From positions 186,001-250,000 of the forward strand of contig NZ_VZRB01000006.1 of NCBI RefSeq assembly GCF_008806595.1: a stretch of 64,000 nucleotides of DNA, read 5' to 3'. The translations under genes and the position numbers were made by a program. Under the pieces are notes generated by a model. The model was not told where the DNA came from and did not search any database. It saw nothing but the letters and a program-made list of their open reading frames with translations. This document shows positions 36,334-45,894 of this stretch, in pieces. This DNA is from Streptomyces luteolifulvus (GTDB taxonomy: Bacteria; Actinomycetota; Actinomycetes; Streptomycetales; Streptomycetaceae). Each line of letters starts with the position of its first letter. Position 1 is the first letter of the stretch.

Positions 36334-37368
36334 ATGACCGAGAATCATCATCTGCCGTCCGAGCTGGAAGTTCCCTCCGAAGCCCCCGACCGCAACCTCG
36401 CCCTGGAACTCGTCCGGGTGACCGAAGCCGCGGCGATGGCCGCCGGCCGCTGGGTCGGGCGTGGCGACAAGAACGGCGCCGACGGTGCCGCGGTCCGCGC
36501 CATGCGCACCCTCGTCTCCACCGTGTCGATGAACGGCGTGGTCGTCATCGGCGAGGGCGAGAAGGACGAGGCCCCGATGCTCTTCAACGGAGAGCGCGTC
36601 GGCGACGGAACCGGGCCCGAGTGCGACATCGCGGTCGACCCGATCGACGGCACCACACTGACCGCCAAGGGCATGCCGAACGCGATCGCGGTGCTGGCCG
36701 CCGCCGACCGCGGCTCGATGTTCGACCCGTCCGCGGTGTTCTACATGGACAAGCTGGTCACGGGCCCCGAGGCCGCCGACTTCGTCGACATCGACGCGCC
36801 CGTGGCCGTGAACATCCGCCGGATCGCCAAGGCCAAGCGGTCCGCGCCGGAGGACGTCACCGTCGTCATCCTCGACCGGCCGCGGCACCAGGGCCTCATC
36901 AAGGAGGTCCGGGAGGCCGGCGCACGCATCAAGCTCATCTCCGACGGCGATGTCGCCGGCTCGATCTACGCGCTGCGCGAGGGCACGGGCGTCGACCTGC
37001 TGCTCGGCGTCGGCGGCACGCCCGAGGGCATCATCTCGGCCTGCGCCGTGAAGTGCCTCGGCGGCACCATCCAGGGCAAGCTGTGGCCCAAGGACGACGA
37101 GGAGCGGCAGCGGGCGATCGACGCGGGGCACGACCTCGACCGCGTTCTGACCACGGACGACCTGGTGTCCGGCGAGAACGTCTTCTTCGTCGCCACCGGC
37201 ATCACGGACGGGGAGCTGCTGAAGGGCGTGCGGTACCGGTCGGAGACGGCCACGACCGACTCGATCGTGATGCGGTCGAAGTCGGGGACGGTGCGCCGGA
37301 TCAGCTCCGAGCATCGGCTCAGCAAGTTGCGGGCGTACAGCGCGATCGACTTCGACCGCGCGAAGTAG
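36334..37368 (+). CDS. glpX: Class II fructose-1,6-bisphosphatase
   Basis: A 344-residue GlpX enzyme that hydrolyses fructose 1,6-bisphosphate to fructose 6-phosphate in gluconeogenesis. Metal and substrate motifs include [53 protein letters not shown] and [20 protein letters not shown]. The ATG at 36334 follows AAAGGTG, 8-12 bases upstream. A longer in-frame start at 35620 would run antisense through the DUF4245 gene and is not credible. Streptomyces rely on this class for gluconeogenic growth. Confidence 0.96.
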   Translation: MTENHHLPSELEVPSEAPDRNLALELVRVTEAAAMAAGRWVGRGDKNGADGAAVRAMRTLVSTVSMNGVVVIGEGEKDEAPMLFNGERVGDGTGPECDIAVDPIDGTTLTAKGMPNAIAVLAAADRGSMFDPSAVFYMDKLVTGPEAADFVDIDAPVAVNIRRIAKAKRSAPEDVTVVILDRPRHQGLIKEVREAGARIKLISDGDVAGSIYALREGTGVDLLLGVGGTPEGIISACAVKCLGGTIQGKLWPKDDEERQRAIDAGHDLDRVLTTDDLVSGENVFFVATGITDGELLKGVRYRSETATTDSIVMRSKSGTVRRISSEHRLSKLRAYSAIDFDRAK

Positions 37369-37404
37369 ACGCCTGGAAGTACTGGAAGTAGACGCCTGAG
37401 GGGC

Positions 37405-37485
37405 GGGGAGCTGCGGAGCGCAGGCGGCTGCGGGTCGTCTGTGGCTGGTCGTGCAGTTCCCCGTGCCCCACGGGTACGTCAACCG
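37405..37485. repeat. Widespread Streptomyces intergenic repeat-like sequence
   Basis: The stretch around CTGTGGCTGGTCGTGCAGTT and CCCCGTGCCCC resembles a sequence I recall from many Streptomyces intergenic regions. A 14-base duplication, GAAGTAGACGCCTG, occurs just before it at 37362-37375 and 37386-37399 and includes the glpX stop codon. No gene is supported in 37369-37573. Confidence 0.45.
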
Positions 37486-37520
37486 GCCGCTTCTCAGAGG
37501 TGACCCGGCGTGATAGAAGG

Positions 37521-37556
37521 TGGGGCGTCCCCGGTGCGGAGGGGGCGCCCCCTTCT
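37521..37556. terminator. Possible bidirectional terminator between glpX and the wbl gene
   Basis: A GC hairpin formed by GGGGCG near 37522 and the CGCCCC of a GGGGGCGCCCCC palindrome at 37541-37552. TTCTGTGT follows on the plus strand. It lies between two convergent genes. Confidence 0.5.
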
Positions 37557-37573
37557 GTGTCTGAACGGGCCGA

Positions 37574-37951
37574 CTAGCCGGCCTTTGCTATGCGGTTCGT
37601 CGCTCGGGCGGCCTTCTGGAGTTCTACGTCACGGCGGCGTCGGCGGGCCAGGACCACACGGCGTTCCGCTGCGGTCAGGCCGCCCCAGACGCCGTACGGC
37701 TCGGGTTGCAGGAGTGCGTGCTCGCGGCATTCGACCATCACCGGGCAGCGCGCACAGACCCGCTTGGCCGCCTCCTCGCGGGAGAGCCGGGCGGCGGTGG
37801 GTTCCTTGGAAGGTGCGAAGAACAGGCCGGCCTCGTCGCGCCGGCACACCGCCTCGGTGTGCCACGGTGCGTCTTGGTCCCTGTCACGCACGGGCACCCG
37901 CTGGGCCGGCACGGCAGCTACCTGCAGGGACGAATGCGGCGGTTGCAGCAC
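37574..37951 (-). CDS. WhiB-like (Wbl) iron-sulfur transcription factor
   Basis: A 125-residue Wbl protein. The four cluster cysteines are Cys36 (AVCRRDEAGLFF), Cys66 and Cys69 (VCARCP) and Cys75 (VECREHAL). They are followed by the GVWGGLTAAER turn and a basic helix (RRVVLARRRRRDVELQKAAR). Wbl proteins carry an O2/NO-sensitive [4Fe-4S] cluster and usually act with the main sigma factor. By position beside glpX and the fumarase genes it probably corresponds to S. coelicolor WblI, but I name it only tentatively. The ATG start is at 37951. Confidence 0.93.
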   Translation of the reverse strand: MLQPPHSSLQVAAVPAQRVPVRDRDQDAPWHTEAVCRRDEAGLFFAPSKEPTAARLSREEAAKRVCARCPVMVECREHALLQPEPYGVWGGLTAAERRVVLARRRRRDVELQKAARATNRIAKAG

Positions 37952-38136
37952 GGTCTACTCCTGACGACGGCTTCGCGAGCGAGAGACGATGCAGCAAGGC
38001 CTACCCGCTGTGCGCGTGCCTATGCACTGAGTTCCGAACCGCTGGGTTTCGTGGGATGTTGCGGCACACCGAGAGCACACCGCGAAGGGACCGCGGGTGA
38101 ACCAATTCCCTTCGGAGAAGGTCGAATTCGCAACCG

Positions 38137-38817
38137 TCAACGATCCAGATGCTTGCGCATACCCCTGTCGACCTTGCGCTGGACGCGGTCGAGGATGTCC
38201 GCCACGAGCTTGCCCCGCTTGGGCCTGCCCTCGATGTTGCCGAGCACCGCCCAGCCGTCGACATAGACGACGGGAGCCTCGGGGTCGTCCGAATCCAGCG
38301 TGTCCACCTCGAAGTTGCCGAGGACACCGCCGCCGGTGCCGCGCAGCGAGATGTTCTCCGGGACGCGGACCTCGACGCTGCCGAAGACGGAGATCGCCTT
38401 GATCACGACCTGCTGGTACTCGAAGAGCGCCTCGCTCAGGTCGATCTCGACGCTGCCGAAGATCGCGTACGCGTGGATACGGCGGCCGGCGCGCCAGCGG
38501 CCCCTGCGGACGGCGCTGCTGAAGACGGCCACGACGTTGTCGTCGGCGTCGGCCGGCAGGGCCGCCGCGGGGCGGTTGGGGGCCGAGGCGAAGGCCGGCG
38601 CGGACCGGCGGTGGGCGGCCGGCAGGTCCCGTATGAAGACCTCCAGCTCGCCGACCGTCTTGGCGTGCAGCACCCCCTCGACGCGCTCGGCGTGCTCGTC
38701 GGCGGTCAGGCGGCCCTCGGCGAGGGCCTCACGGAGGATGTCCGCGATGCGGTCGCGGTCGGCGTCCGAGGCGCGGAGTTCGGAGACGGCGGGCGCGGTC
38801 TGCTTCTGAAGGTCCAC
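38137..38817 (-). CDS. DUF1707 and cell-wall-active antibiotics response (LiaF-like) domain protein
   Basis: A 226-residue soluble protein. Residues 10-65 match DUF1707 (SELRASDADRDRIADILREA, LTADEHAERVEGVLHAKTVG). Residues 85-200 form a LiaF C-terminal-type beta-helix with tandem strands (IFGSVEIDLSEALFEYQQVV, VFGSVEVRVPENISLRGTGG, VLGNFEVDT). LiaF-like domains in firmicutes act in envelope-stress sensing. Here the membrane part is missing, so a regulatory or scaffold role is possible but unproven. GTG start with a weak ribosome binding site. Confidence 0.85.
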   Translation of the reverse strand: MDLQKQTAPAVSELRASDADRDRIADILREALAEGRLTADEHAERVEGVLHAKTVGELEVFIRDLPAAHRRSAPAFASAPNRPAAALPADADDNVVAVFSSAVRRGRWRAGRRIHAYAIFGSVEIDLSEALFEYQQVVIKAISVFGSVEVRVPENISLRGTGGGVLGNFEVDTLDSDDPEAPVVYVDGWAVLGNIEGRPKRGKLVADILDRVQRKVDRGMRKHLDR

Positions 38818-38850
38818 GACAGCAGCGTACCCAAACGCGATAGATCGCGA

Positions 38851-39081
38851 CTAGGGGGTGTCGCTTGGATCAGGCTGGCCGTGAGAAGCGGCGCCTTGCA
38901 GCCAAGCCGAGAAAAACGGGGTGTGGTGCGTGCAGCTGCAAGGCGGAGGAGGGCGTCAACGCGATGGGGGTCCCCCCGCTCGAGCGAAGTCGAGAGTGGG
39001 GGAGTTGGCAACCGACGACAACGCCGCAGATGTGCGCACCACACCCCGCGACGCCGGCATGATCCAAACGACACCCCCTAG
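38851..39081. mobile_element. 231-bp MITE with IS5-type ends and CTAG target duplication
   Basis: The left end (38851-38872) begins CTAGGGGGTGTCGCTTGGAT. The right end (39060-39081) is its reverse complement with one mismatch, ending CGACACCCCCTAG. The outer CTAG on both sides fits the 4-bp YTAR target duplication known for one IS5 subgroup. No transposase fits inside. The core contains a second inverted pair (GGGGTGTGGTGCG near 38920 and its partner near 39040) and a hairpin CCCCCCGCTCGA/TCGAGAGTGGGGG at about 38974-39004. This makes it a non-autonomous element or the remnant of an IS, sitting in the promoter region of the class I fumarase gene. Confidence 0.85.
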
Positions 39082-39212
39082 GGGGGTGCGGGTGCCTGTG
39101 TGCGGGGAACTGAGCCTTACCTCACAGGTTCGCCGTCAGTGGCAGGTTCTACGCTGGTGGGCGCCCGCCAATGGAGGACGGGCAGCTGTCTGTCAAGTGA
39201 GGAATGGGCGAC

Positions 39213-40877
<1,665 letters not shown>

Positions 40878-41252
40878 GGCTCCGCCGGTTGGGGGGCTGG
40901 CCGACTGGCCGGGGGTGAGCTGGCCCGGCCTCCGGCCCCCGCGGCCCCAGGGGGCTCCGCCCCCCGGACCCCCGTTCGGCCTGAACGGCCTCGTCCTCAA
41001 ACGCCGGACGGGCTGGAATTCCCGGACCCCCCGACGGCCCGCACAGCAGCGCCCTCAAGCACCGGACGGCTGGAATTCCCAGACCCCGCCGACCCGCACA
41101 GCCACACCCCCAACCCCGGACGAACCGGGTCCCCGCCCCCACCTCCCAACTGCTCACCCAGCCACGCCCCAAACACCCGACGGCCTGAAAGCCCTGCACC
41201 CGGGCGGAGCAGGGATCGGAACAACACCGCCCGTCCGATCGCTGTATCCGGC
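40878..41252. repeat. Repeat-rich spacer between the two fumarase genes
   Basis: The spacer holds a GGGGGCTCCGCCCCC-type hairpin near 40950 and two tandem units of about 58 bases starting with CCTCAA at 40995 and 41053. Both units contain CGGAC(G)GGCTGGAATTCC, and a weaker third and fourth trace reach about 41200. Similar 'CGCCGGACGGGCTGGA' sequences are, from memory, common between Streptomyces genes. No gene is supported. Confidence 0.6.
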
Positions 41253-42638
41253 ATGAGTGAATACCGGATCGAGCACGACTCCATGGGTGAGGTCCGCGTT
41301 CCGGCGGACGCCAAGTGGCGGGCGCAGACTCAGCGTGCCGTCGAGAACTTCCCCATCTCCGGGCAGCGCATCGAGCGTGCCCACATCGAGGCGCTGGCGC
41401 GGATCAAGGGTGCCGCCGCGAAGGTGAACGCCGAGCTCGGGGTGCTCGACAAGGACGTCGCCGAGGCGATCCAGGACGCGGCTGCGGAGGTCGCCGAGGG
41501 CGCGTGGGACGCCCACTTCCCCGTCGATGTGTTCCAGACGGGGTCGGGAACCTCGTCCAACATGAACACCAACGAGGTCATCGCCACCCTCGCGAGTGAA
41601 CGGCTCGGCAGGGACGTACACCCGAACGATCACGTCAACGCCTCCCAGTCCTCCAACGACGTCTTCCCGTCGTCCCTCCACATCGCCGCCACCGCCGCCG
41701 TCACCCGCGATCTCGTTCCCGCCCTCGAACACCTGGCCGCCTCGCTGGAACGCAAGTCCGCGGAGTTCGCCGATGTGGTGAAGTCGGGGCGGACGCATCT
41801 CATGGACGCGACGCCGGTGACCCTCGGGCAGGAGTTCGGGGGGTACGCGGCGCAGGTGCGGTACGGGGTCGAGCGGCTGGCCGCCTCGCTCCCCCGGCTC
41901 GCCGAGCTGCCCCTCGGGGGCACCGCGGTCGGCACCGGCATCAACACGCCGCCCGGTTTCTCCGCCGCCGTCATCGAGGAGATCGCCCGTGTCACGGGGC
42001 TGCCGCTCACCGAGGCCCGCAACCATTTCGAGGCGCAGGGCGCGCGGGACGGGATCGTGGAGACGAGCGGGCAGCTGCGCACCATCGCCGTGGGGCTGAC
42101 GAAAATCGCGAATGATCTGCGGTGGATGGCTTCCGGGCCGCGGACCGGTCTCGCCGAGATCTCCCTGCCCGACCTCCAGCCCGGATCCTCGATCATGCCG
42201 GGCAAGGTCAATCCCGTCATTCCGGAAGCCGTGCTGATGGTCGCCGCGCAGGTCACCGGCAATGACGCCGCGGTCGCCGCCGCGGGGGCCGCCGGCAACT
42301 TCGAGCTCAACGTCATGCTGCCCGTCATCGCGAGGAACGTCCTGGAGTCCGTCCGGCTGCTGGCCCAAGTCTCGCGGCTGCTCGCGGACCGGACGATCGA
42401 CGGGATCGTCGCGCATCGGGAACGGGCTCGCGAGTACGCCGAGTCCTCGCCTTCCGTGGTCACCCCGCTCAACAAGTACATCGGATACGAGGAGGCCGCC
42501 AAGGTCGCCAAGAAGTCGCTGGCCGAGCGCAAGACGATCCGCCAGGTCGTCCTGGAGGGCGGGTATGTCGAACGCGGGGACCTGACGGTGGAACAGCTGG
42601 ACGAGGCCCTGGATGTGCTGCGGATGACACACCCGTAA
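41253..42638 (+). CDS. fumC: Class II fumarate hydratase
   Basis: A 461-residue FumC enzyme. The fumarase/aspartase signature [11 protein letters not shown] lies near residue 312-322. Catalytic-region motifs [34 protein letters not shown] and [20 protein letters not shown] are intact. It performs the same fumarate/malate reaction as the upstream class I enzyme, but without an iron-sulfur cluster, so it suits oxidative or iron-poor conditions. No ribosome binding site precedes the ATG at 41253 (TGTATCCGGCATG), so the message may be leaderless or the start may differ slightly. Confidence 0.96.
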   Translation: MSEYRIEHDSMGEVRVPADAKWRAQTQRAVENFPISGQRIERAHIEALARIKGAAAKVNAELGVLDKDVAEAIQDAAAEVAEGAWDAHFPVDVFQTGSGTSSNMNTNEVIATLASERLGRDVHPNDHVNASQSSNDVFPSSLHIAATAAVTRDLVPALEHLAASLERKSAEFADVVKSGRTHLMDATPVTLGQEFGGYAAQVRYGVERLAASLPRLAELPLGGTAVGTGINTPPGFSAAVIEEIARVTGLPLTEARNHFEAQGARDGIVETSGQLRTIAVGLTKIANDLRWMASGPRTGLAEISLPDLQPGSSIMPGKVNPVIPEAVLMVAAQVTGNDAAVAAAGAAGNFELNVMLPVIARNVLESVRLLAQVSRLLADRTIDGIVAHRERAREYAESSPSVVTPLNKYIGYEEAAKVAKKSLAERKTIRQVVLEGGYVERGDLTVEQLDEALDVLRMTHP

Positions 42639-42717
42639 CCGGACGAGCCCGATGACGGGCGTGTGAACCATGACCGGAAGCGCAGCGTCGTATGCCTATG
42701 GCACCTAATATCTGTCC

Positions 42718-43410
42718 ATGGCAGGCGGTGGAGCGATGAGACGAGCGGAAGCGGGCGGGTCGGCGGCGCACTGGGAGCCCGGGAGTCAGATCCTGTGGCG
42801 GTACCGGGAGAACGCCGGCGCACGCTTCCATATCGCGCGCCCCGTGACCGTCGTACGGGACGACGACGAGATACTCGCCGTCTGGATGGCGCCCGGCACC
42901 GAGTGCGTCAAGCCCGCGCTCGCCGACGGCACGCCGCTGCACCAGGAACCGCTGGAGTCGCGCTACACCAAGCCCAGGACGGTGCAGCGCGACCGGTGGT
43001 TCGGCACCGGGGTGCTGAAACTGGCGCGCCCCGGTGAGCCGTGGTCGGTGTGGCTGTTCTGGGAGCCGGGCTGGCGGTTCAAGAACTGGTACGTGAACCT
43101 CGAACAGCCGCTGGCGCGTTGGCACGGCGGGGTCGACTCCGAGGACCACTTCCTGGACATCTCCGTCCACCCGGATCGCAGTTGGCACTGGCGGGACGAG
43201 GACGAGTTCGCGCAGGCCCAGCAGGACGGGCTGATGGACGCCCGGCTGGCCGCGCTGGTGCGGGAGGCGGGGCGGTCCGCGGTGGAGGTGATCCGCGCCT
43301 GGGGCCCGCCGTTCTCGGACGGCTGGCAGCACTGGCGTCCGGATCCGTCCTGGACGGTTCCCGCACTTCCGGAGGACTGGGACCGCACTCCCGTGCAGAT
43401 GTCCTCATGA
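42718..43410 (+). CDS. DUF402/FomD-like protein
   Basis: A 230-residue protein of the DUF402/FomD-like family. The core is WRYRENAGARFHIARPVTVV, then WLFWEPGWRFKNWYVNLEQP, then DSEDHFLDISVHPDRSWHWR and EDEFAQAQQDGLMD. FomD itself hydrolyses CMP-phosphonates in fosfomycin synthesis, and other members act on nucleoside diphosphates or similar. The D-x-L-D and DEDEF acidic residues would bind metal. TAATAT at 42706-42711 places a transcript start at about 42718, suggesting a leaderless message. A second ATG at 42736 has GGTGGAG before it and is the alternative start. The natural substrate is unknown, and no phosphonate genes are nearby. Confidence 0.87.
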   Translation: MAGGGAMRRAEAGGSAAHWEPGSQILWRYRENAGARFHIARPVTVVRDDDEILAVWMAPGTECVKPALADGTPLHQEPLESRYTKPRTVQRDRWFGTGVLKLARPGEPWSVWLFWEPGWRFKNWYVNLEQPLARWHGGVDSEDHFLDISVHPDRSWHWRDEDEFAQAQQDGLMDARLAALVREAGRSAVEVIRAWGPPFSDGWQHWRPDPSWTVPALPEDWDRTPVQMSS

Positions 43411-43527
43411 GACCCTTGATGCGCCCCCGGGCAAGAAACGTAGGATCGTCCTCCGCAAGGGGCACGCTGGGGCAACTTACCGCGCAGGCGCTGGGCTTGA
43501 CCGATCGTCACCGAGGGGCGGCAGGAC

Positions 43528-43710
43528 GTGAGCGAGGGGTACGAGGGCAACACCGGCAGGGGCCGCACACGGGGCCCCGGTTGCACAGGAACAGCCTCTG
43601 ACCACGCGGGGATTCCGTTCCGGGGACACGTATTCCGGGTATCGGCATTCCTGCGGGACGAACTGCACGCGCGGCGCGCAGCCCCGGACGGACGGATTCG
43701 ACACGCGTGA
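43528..43710 (+). CDS. Possible 60-aa upstream ORF coupled to the phosphatase gene
   Basis: A 60-residue open frame (MSEGYEGNTGRGRTRGPGCT and onward) starting at GTG. Its TGA overlaps the GTG of the downstream phosphatase by four bases, the pattern of translational coupling. Third-position GC is only about 73 percent, lower than in real neighbouring genes, and no family is recognised. It may be a leader peptide gene or simply an untranslated 5' region. Confidence 0.3.
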   Translation: MSEGYEGNTGRGRTRGPGCTGTASDHAGIPFRGHVFRVSAFLRDELHARRAAPDGRIRHA

Positions 43711-45833
43711 CGGAGTACCCCACCTCGTTCGAGCGCCCCCAGCCGGGCGCCGACCCCGCGGACCCCCGCGGGGCGCTCCTGCGTTCCTCGGCGCCTCCCC
43801 CGGCGCCCGCCGGCGCGAGCGCCTTACCCGCACAGGGACGGACGGGAGAGACGCCGTCCAGGCCCGGCACGGGCACCACCGCACCGGGCACCACCACGCC
43901 GTGCGGCAACGGCAAGGACCCCTCGGGTGCGGTGGGCTCCGACGGCACCGGCCCCGAGCACTCCCAGCCCGCCACCGCCGAGACCGGTACCCACCGTCCG
44001 CGGCCGGTGCCGGAGGCCGAGGCCATCCCGGTGCAGCCGGCCGCCGACCAGGACCGGACGGCCGTGTCCCAGGCCGGCCAGGAGCGCCGTTCCGGACAGG
44101 GACTGCCGCCCGGGCGGCCCACGCCGATGCGGCGGGACGGGGACCGGCTGCGGTTCGTGGGCGCCGCGACCCGGCGGATCGCCCGCGGCATCGACCTCGA
44201 CGAGATCGTGATGGGGCTGTGCCGGGCCACCGTGCCGACCTTCTCGGACGCGATCCTCGTCTATCTGCGCGACCCGCTGCCGGTCGGCGACGAGCGGCCC
44301 ACCGGCCCGCTGGTGCTGCGGCTGCGCCGCACCGACCGGATCCCGGAGGAGCGGGACACCGACGGCGGGTTCACGCCCGCCGTCCAGCCGGAGCCCTCCG
44401 AACTGGACACCATCGGCACCGAACTGTGCGAGGTACGGCCCGGCAGCGCGCTCGCCGAGGTGCTGCGCGGGGTGCGGCCCGTCTTCACGGACACGCCCGC
44501 CGCCCGTGCCGCACTGCCCGAACTGCTGGGCGAAGGAAGCGAGTTCGTGGTGCCCGCCGAACAGCGCGCCATCCTCGCCCCGCTGCGCGGCCGGCGCCGG
44601 GTCATCGGCGCCGCGCTGTTCCTGCGCCGCCCGGAGCGCATCCCCTTCGAGGCCGACGACCTGCTGGTGGCCGCCCAGCTCGCCACACACAGCGCGCTCG
44701 GCATCGACAAGGCCGTGCTGTACGGACGTGAGGCGTACATCGCCGACGAGCTCCAGCGCACCATGCTGCCGGAGACGCTGCCACGGCCTACGGGCGTCCG
44801 GCTGGCGTCCCGCTATCTGCCGGCCGCCGAGACCGCGCGGGTCGGCGGGGACTGGTACGACGCGATTCCGCTGCCCGGCAGCCGGGTCGCCCTGGTCGTC
44901 GGCGACGTCATGGGCCACTCCATGACCTCCGCCGCGATCATGGGCCAGCTGCGGACGACGGCCCAGACCCTCGCCGGGCTCGACCTGCCGCCGCAGGAGG
45001 TCCTGCACCATCTCGACGAACAGGCCCAGCGCCTGGGCACCGACCGCATGGCGACCTGCCTGTACGCCGTCTACGACCCCGTCTCGCACCGCATCACCAT
45101 CGCCAACGCCGGCCATCCCCCGCCGGTCCTGCTGCACCTGGGCGGTCGCGCCGAGGTGCTGCGGGTGCCGCCGGGCGCGCCGATCGGTGTGGGCGGTGTC
45201 GACTTCGAGGCCGTGGAGCTGGACGCGCCCGCGGGGGCGACCCTGCTCCTCTACACCGACGGGCTCGTCGAATCCCGCCTCCGGGACGTGTGGACGGGTA
45301 TAGAGCAGCTGCGCGAGAAGCTCGCCGCGACCGCGCAGCTCACCGGCCCCGATCATCCGCCGCCGCTGGAAGCGCTGTGCGACGAGGTGCTCGACATGCT
45401 CGGGCCGGGCGACCGGGACGACGACATCGCGCTGCTCGCCGCCCGCTTCGACGGGATCGCGCCGAGCGACGTGGCGTACTGGTTCCTGGAGCCGGAGGAC
45501 GCGGCCCCCGGCCGGGCCCGGCGCCTGGCCCGGCGCGCGCTGTCCCGCTGGGGTCTGGAGGAGCTCAGCGACTCCGTCGAGCTCCTGGTCAGCGAGGTCG
45601 TGACCAACGCCGTGCGCTATGCCTCCCGTCCGGTCACGCTGCGGCTGCTGCGCACGGATGTGCTGCGCTGCGAGGTCGGTGACGATGTGCCGCAGCTGCC
45701 TCGGCTGCGGCAGGCGCGGGCGACGGATGAGGGTGGGCGTGGGCTGTATCTGGTGAACAGGTTGGCTCGGCGGTGGGGCGCTACTCGGCTGAGTACGGGG
45801 AAGGTCGTCTGGTTCGAACTGAACCGGGGGTAG
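43707..45833 (+). CDS. GAF/SpoIIE-type PP2C phosphatase with HATPase domain
   Basis: A 708-residue regulator. Residues 1-130 are Pro/Ala/Gly-rich and disordered. A GAF-like sensor spans about 150-330 (IARGIDLDEIVMGLCRATVP). The SpoIIE/PP2C domain spans about 350-560 (GGDWYDAIPLPGSRVALVVG, DVMGHSMTS, ATLLLYTDGLVESRL). An RsbW-like HATPase fills 575-705 (LLVSEVVTNAVRYASRPV, DEGGRGLYLVNRLARRWG). It has the same logic as the phosphatase at 12.1-14.7 kb but lacks PAS domains. It probably sets the phosphorylation of a STAS protein and so a stress sigma factor. No sigma or STAS gene adjoins it. GTG start coupled to a short upstream frame. Confidence 0.9.
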   Translation: MTEYPTSFERPQPGADPADPRGALLRSSAPPPAPAGASALPAQGRTGETPSRPGTGTTAPGTTTPCGNGKDPSGAVGSDGTGPEHSQPATAETGTHRPRPVPEAEAIPVQPAADQDRTAVSQAGQERRSGQGLPPGRPTPMRRDGDRLRFVGAATRRIARGIDLDEIVMGLCRATVPTFSDAILVYLRDPLPVGDERPTGPLVLRLRRTDRIPEERDTDGGFTPAVQPEPSELDTIGTELCEVRPGSALAEVLRGVRPVFTDTPAARAALPELLGEGSEFVVPAEQRAILAPLRGRRRVIGAALFLRRPERIPFEADDLLVAAQLATHSALGIDKAVLYGREAYIADELQRTMLPETLPRPTGVRLASRYLPAAETARVGGDWYDAIPLPGSRVALVVGDVMGHSMTSAAIMGQLRTTAQTLAGLDLPPQEVLHHLDEQAQRLGTDRMATCLYAVYDPVSHRITIANAGHPPPVLLHLGGRAEVLRVPPGAPIGVGGVDFEAVELDAPAGATLLLYTDGLVESRLRDVWTGIEQLREKLAATAQLTGPDHPPPLEALCDEVLDMLGPGDRDDDIALLAARFDGIAPSDVAYWFLEPEDAAPGRARRLARRALSRWGLEELSDSVELLVSEVVTNAVRYASRPVTLRLLRTDVLRCEVGDDVPQLPRLRQARATDEGGRGLYLVNRLARRWGATRLSTGKVVWFELNRG

Positions 45834-45839
45834 CGGTAC

Positions 45840-45867
45840 GAAGGGCGCCCCGATCGGGGCGCCCTTC
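45840..45867. terminator. Bidirectional terminator between the phosphatase and the penicillin-binding protein
   Basis: GAAGGGCGCCCC at 45840-45851 pairs perfectly with GGGGCGCCCTTC at 45856-45867 around a GATC loop. It sits between two convergent genes, within 30 bases of each stop codon. Confidence 0.9.
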
Positions 45868-45894
45868 GCTGTTCCTGCCGGCTGCTGTTCGTTC

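Noticed and set aside
38149..39081. Open frame opposite the LiaF-like gene, extending into the MITE
   Set aside because: The translation is a shadow of the real gene and then runs through the mobile element.
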